From a virus, in IMG/VR virus record IMGVR_UViG_3300042430_000326, positions 1 to 43,460 of that record: a stretch of 43,460 nt of DNA, one strand, 5' to 3'. The notes beneath the pieces are model-generated. The model was given only the letters and a program-made list of their open reading frames with translations. It did not search any database and was not told the origin of the DNA. Within the stretch, counting starts at the first letter, position 1; each line of letters begins with the position of its first letter. Positions 10,716 to 18,895 of the stretch are shown one piece after another. A program made the translations under genes and the position numbers.

Positions 10716-11302
10716 TATCTTTTCTCAATGATTTTGTCAATGAGTCCATATTCTAGTGCTTCTTCTGCTGACATAAACGTATCACGATCCATGTCACGTT
10801 CAAACTCAGCATAGGTCTTACCTTTGGTATTGTGCTTGACGTACAGTTTGGTCAAGATGTCTTTCATCTTGGTGATTTCTTTGTATTGAATTTCAATGTC
10901 GCTCTGCATGCCACGAGCACCGCCGCTGGGCTGATGAATCATGTGGCGGGCATAGGGCAACATATAACGCTTGCCTGCCGTACCTGCTTGTGCTAGGAAT
11001 GAACCCATTGAACAGGCCTGTCCCATAACATAGGTAGCCACATCACATTTGATAAACTGCATGGTATCGTAGATGCTCATACCGCTTGTGATAACACCAC
11101 CGGGACTGTTAATGAACAGTGAAATCTCTTTGTCTGGATTTTCTGATTCCAAAAATAACAATTGTGCCACAATAGTATTTGCCATCATATCTTCTACAGG
11201 GCCGTTCAACATAATAATACGTTCTTTGAGCAAGCGGCTGTAGATGTCATAGGCCCGTTCCCCTTTGGAAGTTGACTCAATGACCATTGGTACTAAATTC
11301 AT
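10715..11302 (-). CDS. clpP: ATP-dependent Clp protease proteolytic subunit
   Basis: This is a full-length 195-residue ClpP serine protease with the complete triad: Ser98 in GQACSMGS, His123 in [10 protein letters not shown] and Asp172 in [23 protein letters not shown] is the classic substrate-binding strand. No Clp ATPase is visible, so it would use a host unfoldase or a phage AAA protein. ClpP-fold proteins also serve as phage prohead proteases, but its place at the head of a sugar operon argues against that. A promoter at 11333-11361 and the RBS AAAGGA lie just upstream. Confidence 0.93.
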   Translation of the reverse strand: MNLVPMVIESTSKGERAYDIYSRLLKERIIMLNGPVEDMMANTIVAQLLFLESENPDKEISLFINSPGGVITSGMSIYDTMQFIKCDVATYVMGQACSMGSFLAQAGTAGKRYMLPYARHMIHQPSGGARGMQSDIEIQYKEITKMKDILTKLYVKHNTKGKTYAEFERDMDRDTFMSAEEALEYGLIDKIIEKR

Positions 11303-11332
11303 CGTAAATCCTTTTAATTAATAAGAAATCTA

Positions 11333-11361
11333 AGTATAGCAGCTAACCCTGTCTAGGTCAA
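11333..11361 (-). promoter_or_regulatory. Promoter of the clpP-heptose operon
   Basis: On the minus strand there is a TTGACC -35 and a TATACT -10 with a 17-bp spacer. It drives clpP, cupin, gmhB, hldC, hldA and hldD, all stop-start overlapped. Confidence 0.75.
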
Positions 11362-11388
11362 CTTCAATCTTAGTTATCTAAAAAAACA

Positions 11389-11417
11389 TTGACTAATTAT
11401 AGTTTTGATTGTACACT
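11389..11417 (+). promoter_or_regulatory. Promoter of the HNH gene
   Basis: TTGACT and TACACT are separated by 17 bp. It diverges from the clpP operon promoter, with 27 bp between the two -35 boxes. Confidence 0.6.
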
Positions 11418-11445
11418 AGTTGTTCTTTGATTAAATACACGTATT

Positions 11446-11958
11446 ATGACCACCTTAGTACTTAACGCAGACATGCAGCCATTAAGCCTATTACCCCTCA
11501 GCACCATAGACTGGCAGGAAGCCATTCGTTACATTGTGTTGGACAAGGTTAAGGTTTTGGAATGGCACGAAGATTGGATCGTGCGATCTGCACGTTGGGA
11601 AACTCGCGTGCCTGCTGTGATCATGTTGAATTCTTATCAAAAACCCAAACACACTATGAGGCTGAGCAAACGCAATATATTTCTGCGTGACGCCTATGCC
11701 TGTCAATACTGTGGAATAGAAGTGGCGGAATCTTTGGCCACTTTGGATCATGTGCTGCCTGTGAGCAAGGGCGGCAAGACCACTTGGGAAAACTCAACCA
11801 CTGCCTGCAAGAGCTGCAACTACAAGAAGGCGGCACATGTGGGCAAGATGAAACCAAAAGTCACACCCTACAAGCCTACATTTTGGGACCTTGTGGCCAA
11901 ACGTAGGGTCCGAGGGTATCATCTACAGCATCCTAGCTGGGCAGATTATTTAGGTTGA
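11446..11958 (+). CDS. HNH endonuclease
   Basis: The 170-residue protein has a zinc-binding CQYC (Cys86, Cys89) and CKSC (Cys121, Cys124) around the HNH core LDHVLPVSKGGKTTWENS. This is the canonical McrA-like betabetaalpha-metal nuclease arrangement. The N-terminal half (LVLNADMQPLSLLPLSTIDW) is typical of stand-alone phage and bacterial HNH proteins. It may be a free-standing homing or packaging-linked nuclease; context does not decide. Confidence 0.85.
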   Translation: MTTLVLNADMQPLSLLPLSTIDWQEAIRYIVLDKVKVLEWHEDWIVRSARWETRVPAVIMLNSYQKPKHTMRLSKRNIFLRDAYACQYCGIEVAESLATLDHVLPVSKGGKTTWENSTTACKSCNYKKAAHVGKMKPKVTPYKPTFWDLVAKRRVRGYHLQHPSWADYLG

Positions 11959-11983
11959 TTTATTTTTCCTAGTGTAGTACACT
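11955..11983 (+). promoter_or_regulatory. Promoter of the FkbM gene with a palindrome over the -10
   Basis: TTGATT and TACACT are 17 bp apart. The perfect 19-base palindrome CCTAGTGTAGTACACTAGG (11968-11986) covers the -10, as an operator would. Confidence 0.55.
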
Positions 11984-12063
11984 AGGTAAATACTCTTGCG
12001 AACATTACAATACAGTACGGTATTGTTGACGCATTGCGAAAATTGATATAAAGGAGAAATATT

Positions 12064-13128
12064 ATGCCGCAACTTATTACAGCAACCATCACCCCCCAAG
12101 AGTTTCAAACTCTATTCGGATTTCCAGAACCCAGCGGACTTTTTAACGATGCCCAATTTCGTTTAGTGATAAACAAGTTTGGACGTTGCTACTGGCTATT
12201 GGCCTGGGATAATCTGCAAGGTCCTAGATTTAGTGGAGTCAATGTTTACTATCAGGGCAACAATTCTAGACTAATAAGATCCATCTATCCAACAGCACGT
12301 CGCATCATTGACGTGGGTGCTAACATTGGTAATAACACCATTGCCTACGCAGAATGGGCCGATGATGTGGAATCATTTGAGCCCACTCCTACCACATTGA
12401 CCATGCTCAAAGCAAATATTGCCATTGCTCAGCAGAGCAATCTGCATGGTATCTATTGGCAAGGTAATGTATGGAATGGTGCAATCCATCGAGATCCTAA
12501 CCAAGCTGTAGGTTGGTTTGTCTGGAAGGGGATTCCTCAGAGTATGAACATAGCTGGTAACATCACGGTTCACGAAGTGGCACTTACTAATAGAAATATT
12601 GGTACTATTGGCATTCAGGATCATCCAGAACACGGGGGTCACAACTTTGCTGTCTACAACGACAAACAGATTAAAAAGTCTCAACACGTGGTCAATGTTC
12701 CTGCAAGAACCATAGACAGCTACAAATTTGATGACGTTGATGTTATCAAGATTGATGTGGAAGGCAGCGAGCTATTTGTGATAGAAGGCGCTGACGAAAC
12801 TATCAAGAGATGCAGGCCTAGTGTGCAGGTTGAGATTGTTCCAAAGCAATGTGCTCAATACGGATATCAACCTCAGGATCTATATGACTATTTTGCCAAA
12901 TTGGATTATGTCTGTGTCTGCGCTGTGAGAAGACCAGCTAATGCGGAGCAGAAGGCTCTAGGTTTACATTTTGGTAAGGACATTGGTATGACACATCAAC
13001 AGATTCCAAAGTACATGGATAGACTGTTTGTGCCACGTGAGGTGCATGATGCCACAGTTGCACTAGGTAACTATGGTGCAATAAAGCAGGCAGATAATCA
13101 ATTTGAATCTCTGTTTGATTTTGGTTAA
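12064..13128 (+). CDS. FkbM-family methyltransferase
   Basis: This is a SAM-dependent methyltransferase of 354 residues. Motif I is IIDVGANIGNNT (from residue 81), followed by ESFEPTP, and the FkbM signature is DVIKIDVEGSELFVIEGA. FkbM enzymes O-methylate sugars or small molecules, and phage copies often sit near surface-polysaccharide genes. The N-terminal 75 residues and the C-terminal 60 are unassigned. The leader holds a 7-bp hairpin at 12007-12026 (ACAATAC/GTATTGT) and the RBS AAAGGAG. Confidence 0.85.
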   Translation: MPQLITATITPQEFQTLFGFPEPSGLFNDAQFRLVINKFGRCYWLLAWDNLQGPRFSGVNVYYQGNNSRLIRSIYPTARRIIDVGANIGNNTIAYAEWADDVESFEPTPTTLTMLKANIAIAQQSNLHGIYWQGNVWNGAIHRDPNQAVGWFVWKGIPQSMNIAGNITVHEVALTNRNIGTIGIQDHPEHGGHNFAVYNDKQIKKSQHVVNVPARTIDSYKFDDVDVIKIDVEGSELFVIEGADETIKRCRPSVQVEIVPKQCAQYGYQPQDLYDYFAKLDYVCVCAVRRPANAEQKALGLHFGKDIGMTHQQIPKYMDRLFVPREVHDATVALGNYGAIKQADNQFESLFDFG

Positions 13129-13136
13129 TTGATTGG

Positions 13137-13165
13137 TTGACAAATAACCCTAGCTGTATTATACT
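13137..13165 (+). promoter_or_regulatory. Promoter of the ParB-like/HNH operon
   Basis: TTGACA and TATACT are separated by 17 bp. It lies inside the hairpin described at 13146-13185. Confidence 0.85.
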
Positions 13166-13185
13166 ATAGCTAGGGTTTAATTTTT
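13146..13185 (+). terminator. Terminator-like hairpin overlapping a promoter
   Basis: The arms AACCCTAGCT (13146-13155) and AGCTAGGGTT (13168-13177) pair perfectly, extend inward with a G-T pair, and are followed by TAATTTTT. It could end read-through from the FkbM gene. The -10 box of the next promoter lies in the loop and stem, so it could also be an operator. Confidence 0.6.
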
Positions 13186-13205
13186 ACACACAGAAAGGCA
13201 ATCAA

Positions 13206-14582
13206 ATGGCGACAGCAAACACATTCAATCCTGTAGAGAAAGAACATCACTTCCGTAGTTTCGGTACTTGGCTAAGTGACGTAACCAAAGTTATTCCTAC
13301 AGACAAATCAACTATCAAACGTCGACTACAAGATTTCAGTGAGGCAGAACTTGATGCACATATGGATAAGCACAAGGTTTTAGCTGAGTTACCGATCAAT
13401 AAAGAAAACGAAAATCTTCAACGAGTTGTTGAAGAAGTCCTTACACACTATAAATCAACAGGAGTCCTTGACGGAATACTGTTACCGTTCGAGGAACGTA
13501 AGAGTCGATTAAAGGGCGTAGAAAAACTTCCTATTCGAGACATTTGGTTGAACTACGGTGAAGACGGACAAGGGGGACAACGTAATCCTAAACCCCGTCA
13601 CATTCTACAAATGTTGCGTCGATGGGACGTAGATGGTCTTACCTGCGGCAATGCTCGAATCGATCCTACAGATAATCGAGTGTTTGTTAACGAAGGACAA
13701 CAACGTAGCATTGCAGGTTGTATTGTAAGTCGAACAGAATTCGCATACGAAGTATTACCTAGCTCAGACGATATCGACGATCTTCGTCAGTTCAAACGTG
13801 AGAATCAAGGCAAGCTTCGTGCTACTGAAGTAGAACTTGCACTTAGCGATGCATTGGTTGTTAAGAAAAGTCTTGAAGATTATTGTATTAAAAAGAAAAT
13901 CGACATCACTGAAATCAGTTATGCAGAAGTTTGTAAACAGATGCAACTCAGCAAAAGTGATGACGAGTTTGTTAACTTTAAAATTTTCAATGAGCTCAGT
14001 CTAAAGAGAAACTTCCGTATGGTCAATGACGAGAACAAGGAAGAAAAGAATCTCAAAGGAGCTTGTTCTAATATCAGTCAGCTCAAAGCAATCTTTGAAA
14101 CCACAGCATACAGCGACGATGTTCTGACTCTTGCTCTTGATTGGTATGAATACATTTGGCCGTTGAAGAGATTAGAAACTGCTGATCTAATTGGGTTAGT
14201 TGAAACAATTTATTTTAATAAGGATTGGATCTTTGAAAAGGATTTTGACAAAGACCTGTTCCAGGTTAAATTAATGAATGCTTTGCGTGAACAATGGCCT
14301 AACAAGACCAGTGGCAAGGGTTCTACTCCTGCTTGGCGCCAGATTCAAGATGAGATGAGTGAACAGTTTCCGTATAAGACCAAGGAGGATAAAGAAAAGA
14401 ATGTTAAGTTCTATTCTGTAGACTCTACACGTATCGCAAAACATATGTGGATCGCTCAAGGGTTTTATTCTGTTCTTAGCCAGCGTCTGCCAAAGGAATA
14501 TGCGATGCAATTAATACAACCTCATTCCGTTGAAACTAAATTGTTATTTCCGTTAACAATGCCTGTGATTAAAAATGCTTAA
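13206..14582 (+). CDS. ParB/Srx-like (DGQHR-type) nuclease-fold protein
   Basis: The 458-residue protein has a central ParB-like domain: LPIRDIWLNYGEDGQGGQRN, a helix, then VFVNEGQQRSIAG (residues 160-170), where NEGQQR stands for the usual DGQHR. A long helical C-terminal region follows without recognised motifs. It starts after the leader ACACAGAAAGG and overlaps the following HNH gene by 8 bases, so the two probably act together. Phage ParB-like proteins bind or nick DNA; the exact role is unknown. Confidence 0.6.
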   Translation: MATANTFNPVEKEHHFRSFGTWLSDVTKVIPTDKSTIKRRLQDFSEAELDAHMDKHKVLAELPINKENENLQRVVEEVLTHYKSTGVLDGILLPFEERKSRLKGVEKLPIRDIWLNYGEDGQGGQRNPKPRHILQMLRRWDVDGLTCGNARIDPTDNRVFVNEGQQRSIAGCIVSRTEFAYEVLPSSDDIDDLRQFKRENQGKLRATEVELALSDALVVKKSLEDYCIKKKIDITEISYAEVCKQMQLSKSDDEFVNFKIFNELSLKRNFRMVNDENKEEKNLKGACSNISQLKAIFETTAYSDDVLTLALDWYEYIWPLKRLETADLIGLVETIYFNKDWIFEKDFDKDLFQVKLMNALREQWPNKTSGKGSTPAWRQIQDEMSEQFPYKTKEDKEKNVKFYSVDSTRIAKHMWIAQGFYSVLSQRLPKEYAMQLIQPHSVETKLLFPLTMPVIKNA

Positions 14583-15069
14583 ACACACAGAGCTAATCAA
14601 TCAACTGATTCGACAGCGTCAGCTTCAAACTGGCGCTGTGTTTGATCGAAAGACCTATTGGTGTGCAGCTAGTTACAGAAAGGTTGCAGAAACCAGCGAC
14701 CTACGTTACGACTATGCCTATTCTATTATGAAGAAGTGGTCAGGCGGCACTTCTGAGCAATGGGTCGAAAAGATGCCTGTCAGCTTTAGAGGTTATTTGT
14801 TAGATTACGGTCGAGGTGCAAACAAAATGATTAATCAATATAGAGATCTTGATCCAGAGATCATCTACGAATATGATTACTTTCATACTGTTAATGCAGA
14901 TCATATACTGCCAAAAAGTTACGGCGGACAATGGACGTTTGAAAATTGTATTATTCGTCCGAAAGTAGCAAACATCATACGTCAAAACTTCAACGACGAA
15001 ACCCTTAAAGAAGCCCTACTAATTACTGCAGATAGTTACAATATTTCTCTTGACATGTCAACCACTTGA
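14575..15069 (+). CDS. HNH-like nuclease
   Basis: The 164-residue protein ends in the HNH-type core NADHILPKSYGGQWTFENC, with the central Asp-His pair and Asn spacing of HNH nucleases but no zinc cysteine pairs. It overlaps the ParB-like gene by 8 bases, so it is translationally coupled to it. Confidence 0.65.
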   Translation: MLKHTELINQLIRQRQLQTGAVFDRKTYWCAASYRKVAETSDLRYDYAYSIMKKWSGGTSEQWVEKMPVSFRGYLLDYGRGANKMINQYRDLDPEIIYEYDYFHTVNADHILPKSYGGQWTFENCIIRPKVANIIRQNFNDETLKEALLITADSYNISLDMSTT

Positions 15070-15078
15070 TGTTACAAT
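15050..15078 (+). promoter_or_regulatory. Promoter of the GIY-YIG-like gene with a palindrome over the -10
   Basis: TTGACA and TACAAT are 17 bp apart. The perfect inverted repeat TGTTACAAT/ATTGTAACA (15070-15078 and 15085-15093) contains the -10. Confidence 0.7.
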
Positions 15079-15109
15079 ATTAGCATTGTAACAGATTAGA
15101 AACAGACTT

Positions 15110-15628
15110 ATGATTGATCTCTCAAACCTACCATCAGTAACCTTTGACCTAGGTAAGTGTCTGCATGCCAGTGAAATCAAGGGCATGATGAAAAAACTTG
15201 GCGTCAAGTACTATTGCTATGCTTTTATCTATAACAGCACCGTGATGAAATATGGACAAAGTGCCGACAATGATTGGATTCGTGGCAGTTTTGGTGAAAG
15301 AATATACAGGCAAGCGTTTCAAATTCCAGGATGGCCTACCAGGCCCAGTGTGAAGAGTGCTGGCTGCGATATGCTTGATGTGATAAAGAACTTTCCAGGT
15401 ATCAATAAAAATAATGTGTGTATCAAGATTTGGGACATGACCAATTATCCACTCGCGGTACAAGATGATCCTAGACACGAAGTCACACAACTTGAAGACC
15501 AATTTTTGGATGCACACATCAAACAATATGGATCGTTGCCCTTGGGCAACCTGCGAGATGAAAGCCACATTAGACGTAAATCAAGAGTCACCGATCAGCA
15601 TTTCAATTCAATTTTCGACAGCGAATAA
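15110..15628 (+). CDS. Possible GIY-YIG-superfamily protein
   Basis: The 172-residue protein carries YYCYAF then MKYGQS, an Arg-containing helix GERIYRQ, and a downstream acidic helix LEDQFLDAHIKQYG ending in LGN. These are in the order and spacing of the GIY, YIG, R, E and N elements of GIY-YIG nucleases, but the motifs are degenerate. Its promoter is palindromic and it is followed directly by the DNA ligase gene. Confidence 0.5.
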   Translation: MIDLSNLPSVTFDLGKCLHASEIKGMMKKLGVKYYCYAFIYNSTVMKYGQSADNDWIRGSFGERIYRQAFQIPGWPTRPSVKSAGCDMLDVIKNFPGINKNNVCIKIWDMTNYPLAVQDDPRHEVTQLEDQFLDAHIKQYGSLPLGNLRDESHIRRKSRVTDQHFNSIFDSE

Positions 15629-15636
15629 CAAATGAC

Positions 15637-15665
15637 TTGACAAAGTCGAGAAATCACTGTATAAT
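15637..15665 (+). promoter_or_regulatory. Promoter of the DNA ligase gene
   Basis: This is a perfect TTGACA-17-TATAAT promoter. It overlaps a longer upstream open frame and so shows that the ligase begins downstream, at GTG 15691. Confidence 0.9.
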
Positions 15666-15690
15666 ATATATTTACACACAGGAGCCGACC

Positions 15691-17010
15691 GTGAGAACAC
15701 AGCCCGAAACAGTGATTCAACAACTTGAAGCTGACAACAGCCGTTTAAGCAAAGAACAGATTCTAGATATGGCAGCTAAAGAAGGACTCACAGAGTTCTT
15801 TGAAGGCTTGCGTATGGCACTAGATGGCTTATATACGTTTGGCGTCAAGCAAGTACCTATCAAAGAACAAGACGAAGGACAGGGTCTCAGTTGGGACAAC
15901 TTCCTTGAACTAGCAGACAGTCTTTACCGTAGACGTCTTACAGGCCATGCAGCCAAAGATGCCATTGAGTTGGCAATGAATGTTGCCACCAAAGCACAAT
16001 GGAACGATTGGTACCGTCGCATTCTTATTAAGGACATGCGAGCAGGCTTTAGCGAAAAGACTGTGAACAAGGTACTAAAGATACATGAAGGCATTGCTCC
16101 TGTTCCTGTATTCGAAGTTATGTTGGCGCACGATGGTGCCAATCACGATAAGAAAATTACAGGCAAGAAACTACTCGAACCCAAATTAGACGGAGTTCGT
16201 GCTATCACTGTAGTTGACTTTGAAAGTCGTACTGCCACAATGTACACACGCAATGGCAAAGTTCTAGATAACTTTGGACACATAACAGCCTATCTAGAAA
16301 AACACATGGATGAGATTGGTCGTTCATATGTGTTAGACGGCGAAGTTGTCAGCAATTCATTCCAGGATCTCATGAAACAGGTCCATCGTAAATCAGATGT
16401 GCAGGCACAAGATGCACGTCTATGTTTGTTCGATGTTGTTCCACTTGTGGAGTTCAAAGCTGGCAAGAGTGTGATGGGACAGCGTCGACGTTCTAAGTTC
16501 CTCAAAGAGAATTTTAACAATCTGTTTGGTGATAGTGGGTGTATTGAAATCATTCCGCAGATTGAAGTTAACCTAGATGAGTTTCTGGGTGAGATCGAAT
16601 ACAAGGACTACAACAAGAAAATGGTTGCCGAAGGCTTCGAAGGCATTATGATCAAAGACCCAGAGGCAAAATATGAATGTAAGAGATCTGTTTCGTGGCT
16701 CAAACAAAAGCCTTTCATTGAAGTTTCACTCACGGTCCGAGAAGTGGAAGAAGGTACTGGACGAAATGTTGGGCGTCTTGGTGCATTTGTCTGCGAGGGT
16801 GTGGACGACGGTAAGTCGATTGCTGTCAATGTTGGCAGTGGTTTTAGTGATAGTGATCGTGGTTCTTATTGGGCGGAACGTGATACAGTGGTGGGGCAGG
16901 TAGTTGAAGTACGTGCCGATGCTGTCACACAGAATCAGGACGGTACATATAGTCTGCGCTTTCCTCGCTTCCTACGATTCCGTGGATTTATTGCAGGGGA
17001 GAAGATCTAA
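15691..17010 (+). CDS. ATP-dependent DNA ligase
   Basis: The enzyme seals nicks using ATP. Motif I is LLEPKLDGVRA with the adenylated lysine near residue 165; motif III is YVLDGEVV, motif IV FEGIMIKD and motif V WLKQKPF, followed by an OB-fold ending VRADAVTQNQDGTYSLRFPRFLRFR. At 439 residues it is in the range of T4/T7-type phage ligases. I chose GTG 15691 because it lies 26 bp after a perfect -10 and follows AGGAG; the frame is open further upstream but over the promoter. Confidence 0.93.
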   Translation: MRTQPETVIQQLEADNSRLSKEQILDMAAKEGLTEFFEGLRMALDGLYTFGVKQVPIKEQDEGQGLSWDNFLELADSLYRRRLTGHAAKDAIELAMNVATKAQWNDWYRRILIKDMRAGFSEKTVNKVLKIHEGIAPVPVFEVMLAHDGANHDKKITGKKLLEPKLDGVRAITVVDFESRTATMYTRNGKVLDNFGHITAYLEKHMDEIGRSYVLDGEVVSNSFQDLMKQVHRKSDVQAQDARLCLFDVVPLVEFKAGKSVMGQRRRSKFLKENFNNLFGDSGCIEIIPQIEVNLDEFLGEIEYKDYNKKMVAEGFEGIMIKDPEAKYECKRSVSWLKQKPFIEVSLTVREVEEGTGRNVGRLGAFVCEGVDDGKSIAVNVGSGFSDSDRGSYWAERDTVVGQVVEVRADAVTQNQDGTYSLRFPRFLRFRGFIAGEKI

Positions 17011-17273
17011 TGAAAGAGATTCTAGAATTTATTAGTTGGCAATGGCGCAAATGGGAAATCTGGCAAAAAGGCTACATTATTGGTGCTTTCTTTCTAGGTG
17101 CTGGTGTTGTTGCACCTAGGCCCTATGACATCTATCTATTTGCTATTCCTATGATTATACTGTTCCTTTGGTGCAGTAAATGGATGGTATGGGATCAGCT
17201 CAAAGACAGTTGGACCAAATACAAAACAGAAAAACAAGAACTCTTTACCACAATCAAGGACAGCCACAAATGA
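17010..17273 (+). CDS. Small membrane protein
   Basis: The 87-residue protein has two hydrophobic segments (YIIGAFFLGAGVVA and YLFAIPMIILFLW) flanked by Trp-rich and charged ends, suggesting a hairpin in the inner membrane. Its ATG overlaps the ligase stop by one base (TAATG). No function is recognised. Confidence 0.7.
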   Translation: MKEILEFISWQWRKWEIWQKGYIIGAFFLGAGVVAPRPYDIYLFAIPMIILFLWCSKWMVWDQLKDSWTKYKTEKQELFTTIKDSHK

Positions 17274-17938
17274 ATATCAAATTTTACTCAGATGATCCTG
17301 CGGTTGTAGAGTTTTTTCCTGTACAGCCGGCCAACAAGGTAGTACCAGAATGGTACAGAGATCTAGATCTCTGGAAGAAGAATCAGTTTCCCGGTAAAGG
17401 GATGCCTACCATAAAACACTGCATGCCTGTGCAAGACATGATTATGTCTGGATATATTATTTTCAACACCTATGAACTAATTTTACATCCAGAGAAAAAA
17501 GGCAGGCATGAAGATTTCAAAGTCAGTGTGCCACATGTACCTTATATAGGCGGACATAATCATGAGCAGTGTCCTGTAGCTTTAGAAGGCACCTCCAAAC
17601 AGTATTTCAAAATTGCTCAACCGTGGCTGATTCGAACTCCACCTGGATACAGTTGTTTGATTGTACAACCGTTTTATCAGTTTGAAGAACGCTTTCAATT
17701 GTTCCCGGCCATTGTTGATACAGACACACATGACTTGTCTACCGAGCTTCCCGGATATCTTACCAGCGACAAAGAAGTTAAAATCAACCCCGGCGATCCG
17801 CTGGTACAGGTGATTCCTTTCAAACGAGATTCATGGGAAATGAGCTGTGAATTCCAAGCAAAAAAACGCAGTAAGCTAGAATTTTTCTTGGGTGGTGCGT
17901 ACCGTAAGATATTTCACAACAAGAAAGAGTTTAAATAA
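17270..17938 (+). CDS. Conserved phage protein, DUF6065-like
   Basis: The 222-residue protein has PPGYSCLIVQPFYQFEERF and NPGDPLVQVIPFKRDSWEM, which resemble a conserved phage family I recall as DUF6065. The fold and function are not known to me. The start at 17270 is set by the ATGA overlap with the membrane-protein gene. Confidence 0.65.
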   Translation: MNIKFYSDDPAVVEFFPVQPANKVVPEWYRDLDLWKKNQFPGKGMPTIKHCMPVQDMIMSGYIIFNTYELILHPEKKGRHEDFKVSVPHVPYIGGHNHEQCPVALEGTSKQYFKIAQPWLIRTPPGYSCLIVQPFYQFEERFQLFPAIVDTDTHDLSTELPGYLTSDKEVKINPGDPLVQVIPFKRDSWEMSCEFQAKKRSKLEFFLGGAYRKIFHNKKEFK

Positions 17939-18192
17939 TGAGCTATGATTTCACAGAGTTAAACAAGATAGTGTCTACCTGGGTTCAAGATGATGCCATA
18001 ACAAGATACAACTTTCACGAACCCAAGTCCAACAACATTGTGTGTAATGTAGGCGCAACAGAAATGTTGAGAGTGGCTGAAGATGGATTTTATGTTCGCG
18101 GTGTTCGAGTAGAAGCCGACGATCGAGAAGCGGCCACAGTTTATGAAGCCTTCAAAGAGTTCCTAGTGTGGGGCAGATTGAGCAGAGAATGA
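17938..18192 (+). CDS. Hypothetical protein (84 aa)
   Basis: This is an acidic 84-residue protein (SYDFTELNKIVSTWVQ ... VEADDREAATVYEAFKEF). Its ATG overlaps the previous stop (TAATGA). The pattern of a short beta hairpin followed by a C-terminal helix is common in phage accessory proteins, but there is no family match. Confidence 0.65.
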   Translation: MSYDFTELNKIVSTWVQDDAITRYNFHEPKSNNIVCNVGATEMLRVAEDGFYVRGVRVEADDREAATVYEAFKEFLVWGRLSRE

Positions 18193-18506
18193 AAACCGAT
18201 CCCAACAAATTTTGGACAGTGCTCAAAGGTGCAGAACACTACTGCCATAAACTAGCCGAAGAGATGCAGGCCGTGCATGGTAGACAGCAGAAGTTTCATC
18301 GTAAGGTAGATCAATCAATTTATTTTATTATGGAGAATTTTGCAGATCAAGAAGTAGTCAACTGCATGCATACTTGGTTAAAGATATATGGCCTGCCTAT
18401 AGATCCAAATCGATTGGCATCATATGATGACTTTCATGCCAAATACGGTGTAGGACTAATACTTGGCGACAATGATAGTTTGTTAAAAAATATAAAACCC
18501 TATTGA
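18189..18506 (+). CDS. Hypothetical protein (105 aa)
   Basis: This is a mostly helical protein beginning MKTDPNKFWTVLKGAEHYC. ATG 18189 overlaps the previous stop as ATGA and is preferred to an in-frame GTG at 18168. There is no recognised domain. Confidence 0.65.
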   Translation: MKTDPNKFWTVLKGAEHYCHKLAEEMQAVHGRQQKFHRKVDQSIYFIMENFADQEVVNCMHTWLKIYGLPIDPNRLASYDDFHAKYGVGLILGDNDSLLKNIKPY

Positions 18507-18531
18507 CTTTTTTCTAATAAGACTGTATAAT
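18503..18531 (+). promoter_or_regulatory. Promoter of the 18560 operon
   Basis: TTGACT-17-TATAAT. Its -35 overlaps the stop codon of the preceding gene. Confidence 0.8.
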
Positions 18532-18559
18532 ATACATATAGCAACAAAGAAAGGCTGAT

Positions 18560-18895
18560 ATGAGTGGTTGGAATACAATTCAAAGAATCAAACGCATTGA
18601 AGAAGCTATAGACAAACTTGGCTTCAAGTTCAGCAAGAGCAAACACAGCGATTGGACAGAGGATCACGGTGCTCTCAGTCTTGTACCAAAGGATCACGAT
18701 GCATTACCAATTTATAATCGTGATGCTGAACTGTTCGTGGGCAGTCTTGAACGACTAGAAGATTGGTTGGCAGGAGTACGCTGGGCACGTGATTACGATG
18801 CAATGTTGCGTGTCAGCGATGATGTTAAACGTGCTCGTAAAGAGCAAGACGTGCGTAATAGAAGTCTATTAACAAAAATTAAGGAATCAAAATGA
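18560..18895 (+). CDS. Hypothetical protein (111 aa)
   Basis: The protein starts MSGWNTIQRIKRIEEAIDKLGF and is rich in charged helices. The RBS AAAGG lies upstream. It overlaps the next gene by ATGA. There is no recognised family. Confidence 0.7.
   Translation: MSGWNTIQRIKRIEEAIDKLGFKFSKSKHSDWTEDHGALSLVPKDHDALPIYNRDAELFVGSLERLEDWLAGVRWARDYDAMLRVSDDVKRARKEQDVRNRSLLTKIKESK

Noticed and set aside
10715-11302. ClpP homologue as prohead protease
   Set aside because: It is a canonical full-length ClpP beside sugar-nucleotide genes, with no capsid or scaffold gene in sight.
11968-15093. N4-type single-stranded hairpin promoters
   Set aside because: N4 virion polymerase hairpins have short stems and three-base loops with a fixed sequence; here ordinary sigma-70 boxes are present and the arms vary.
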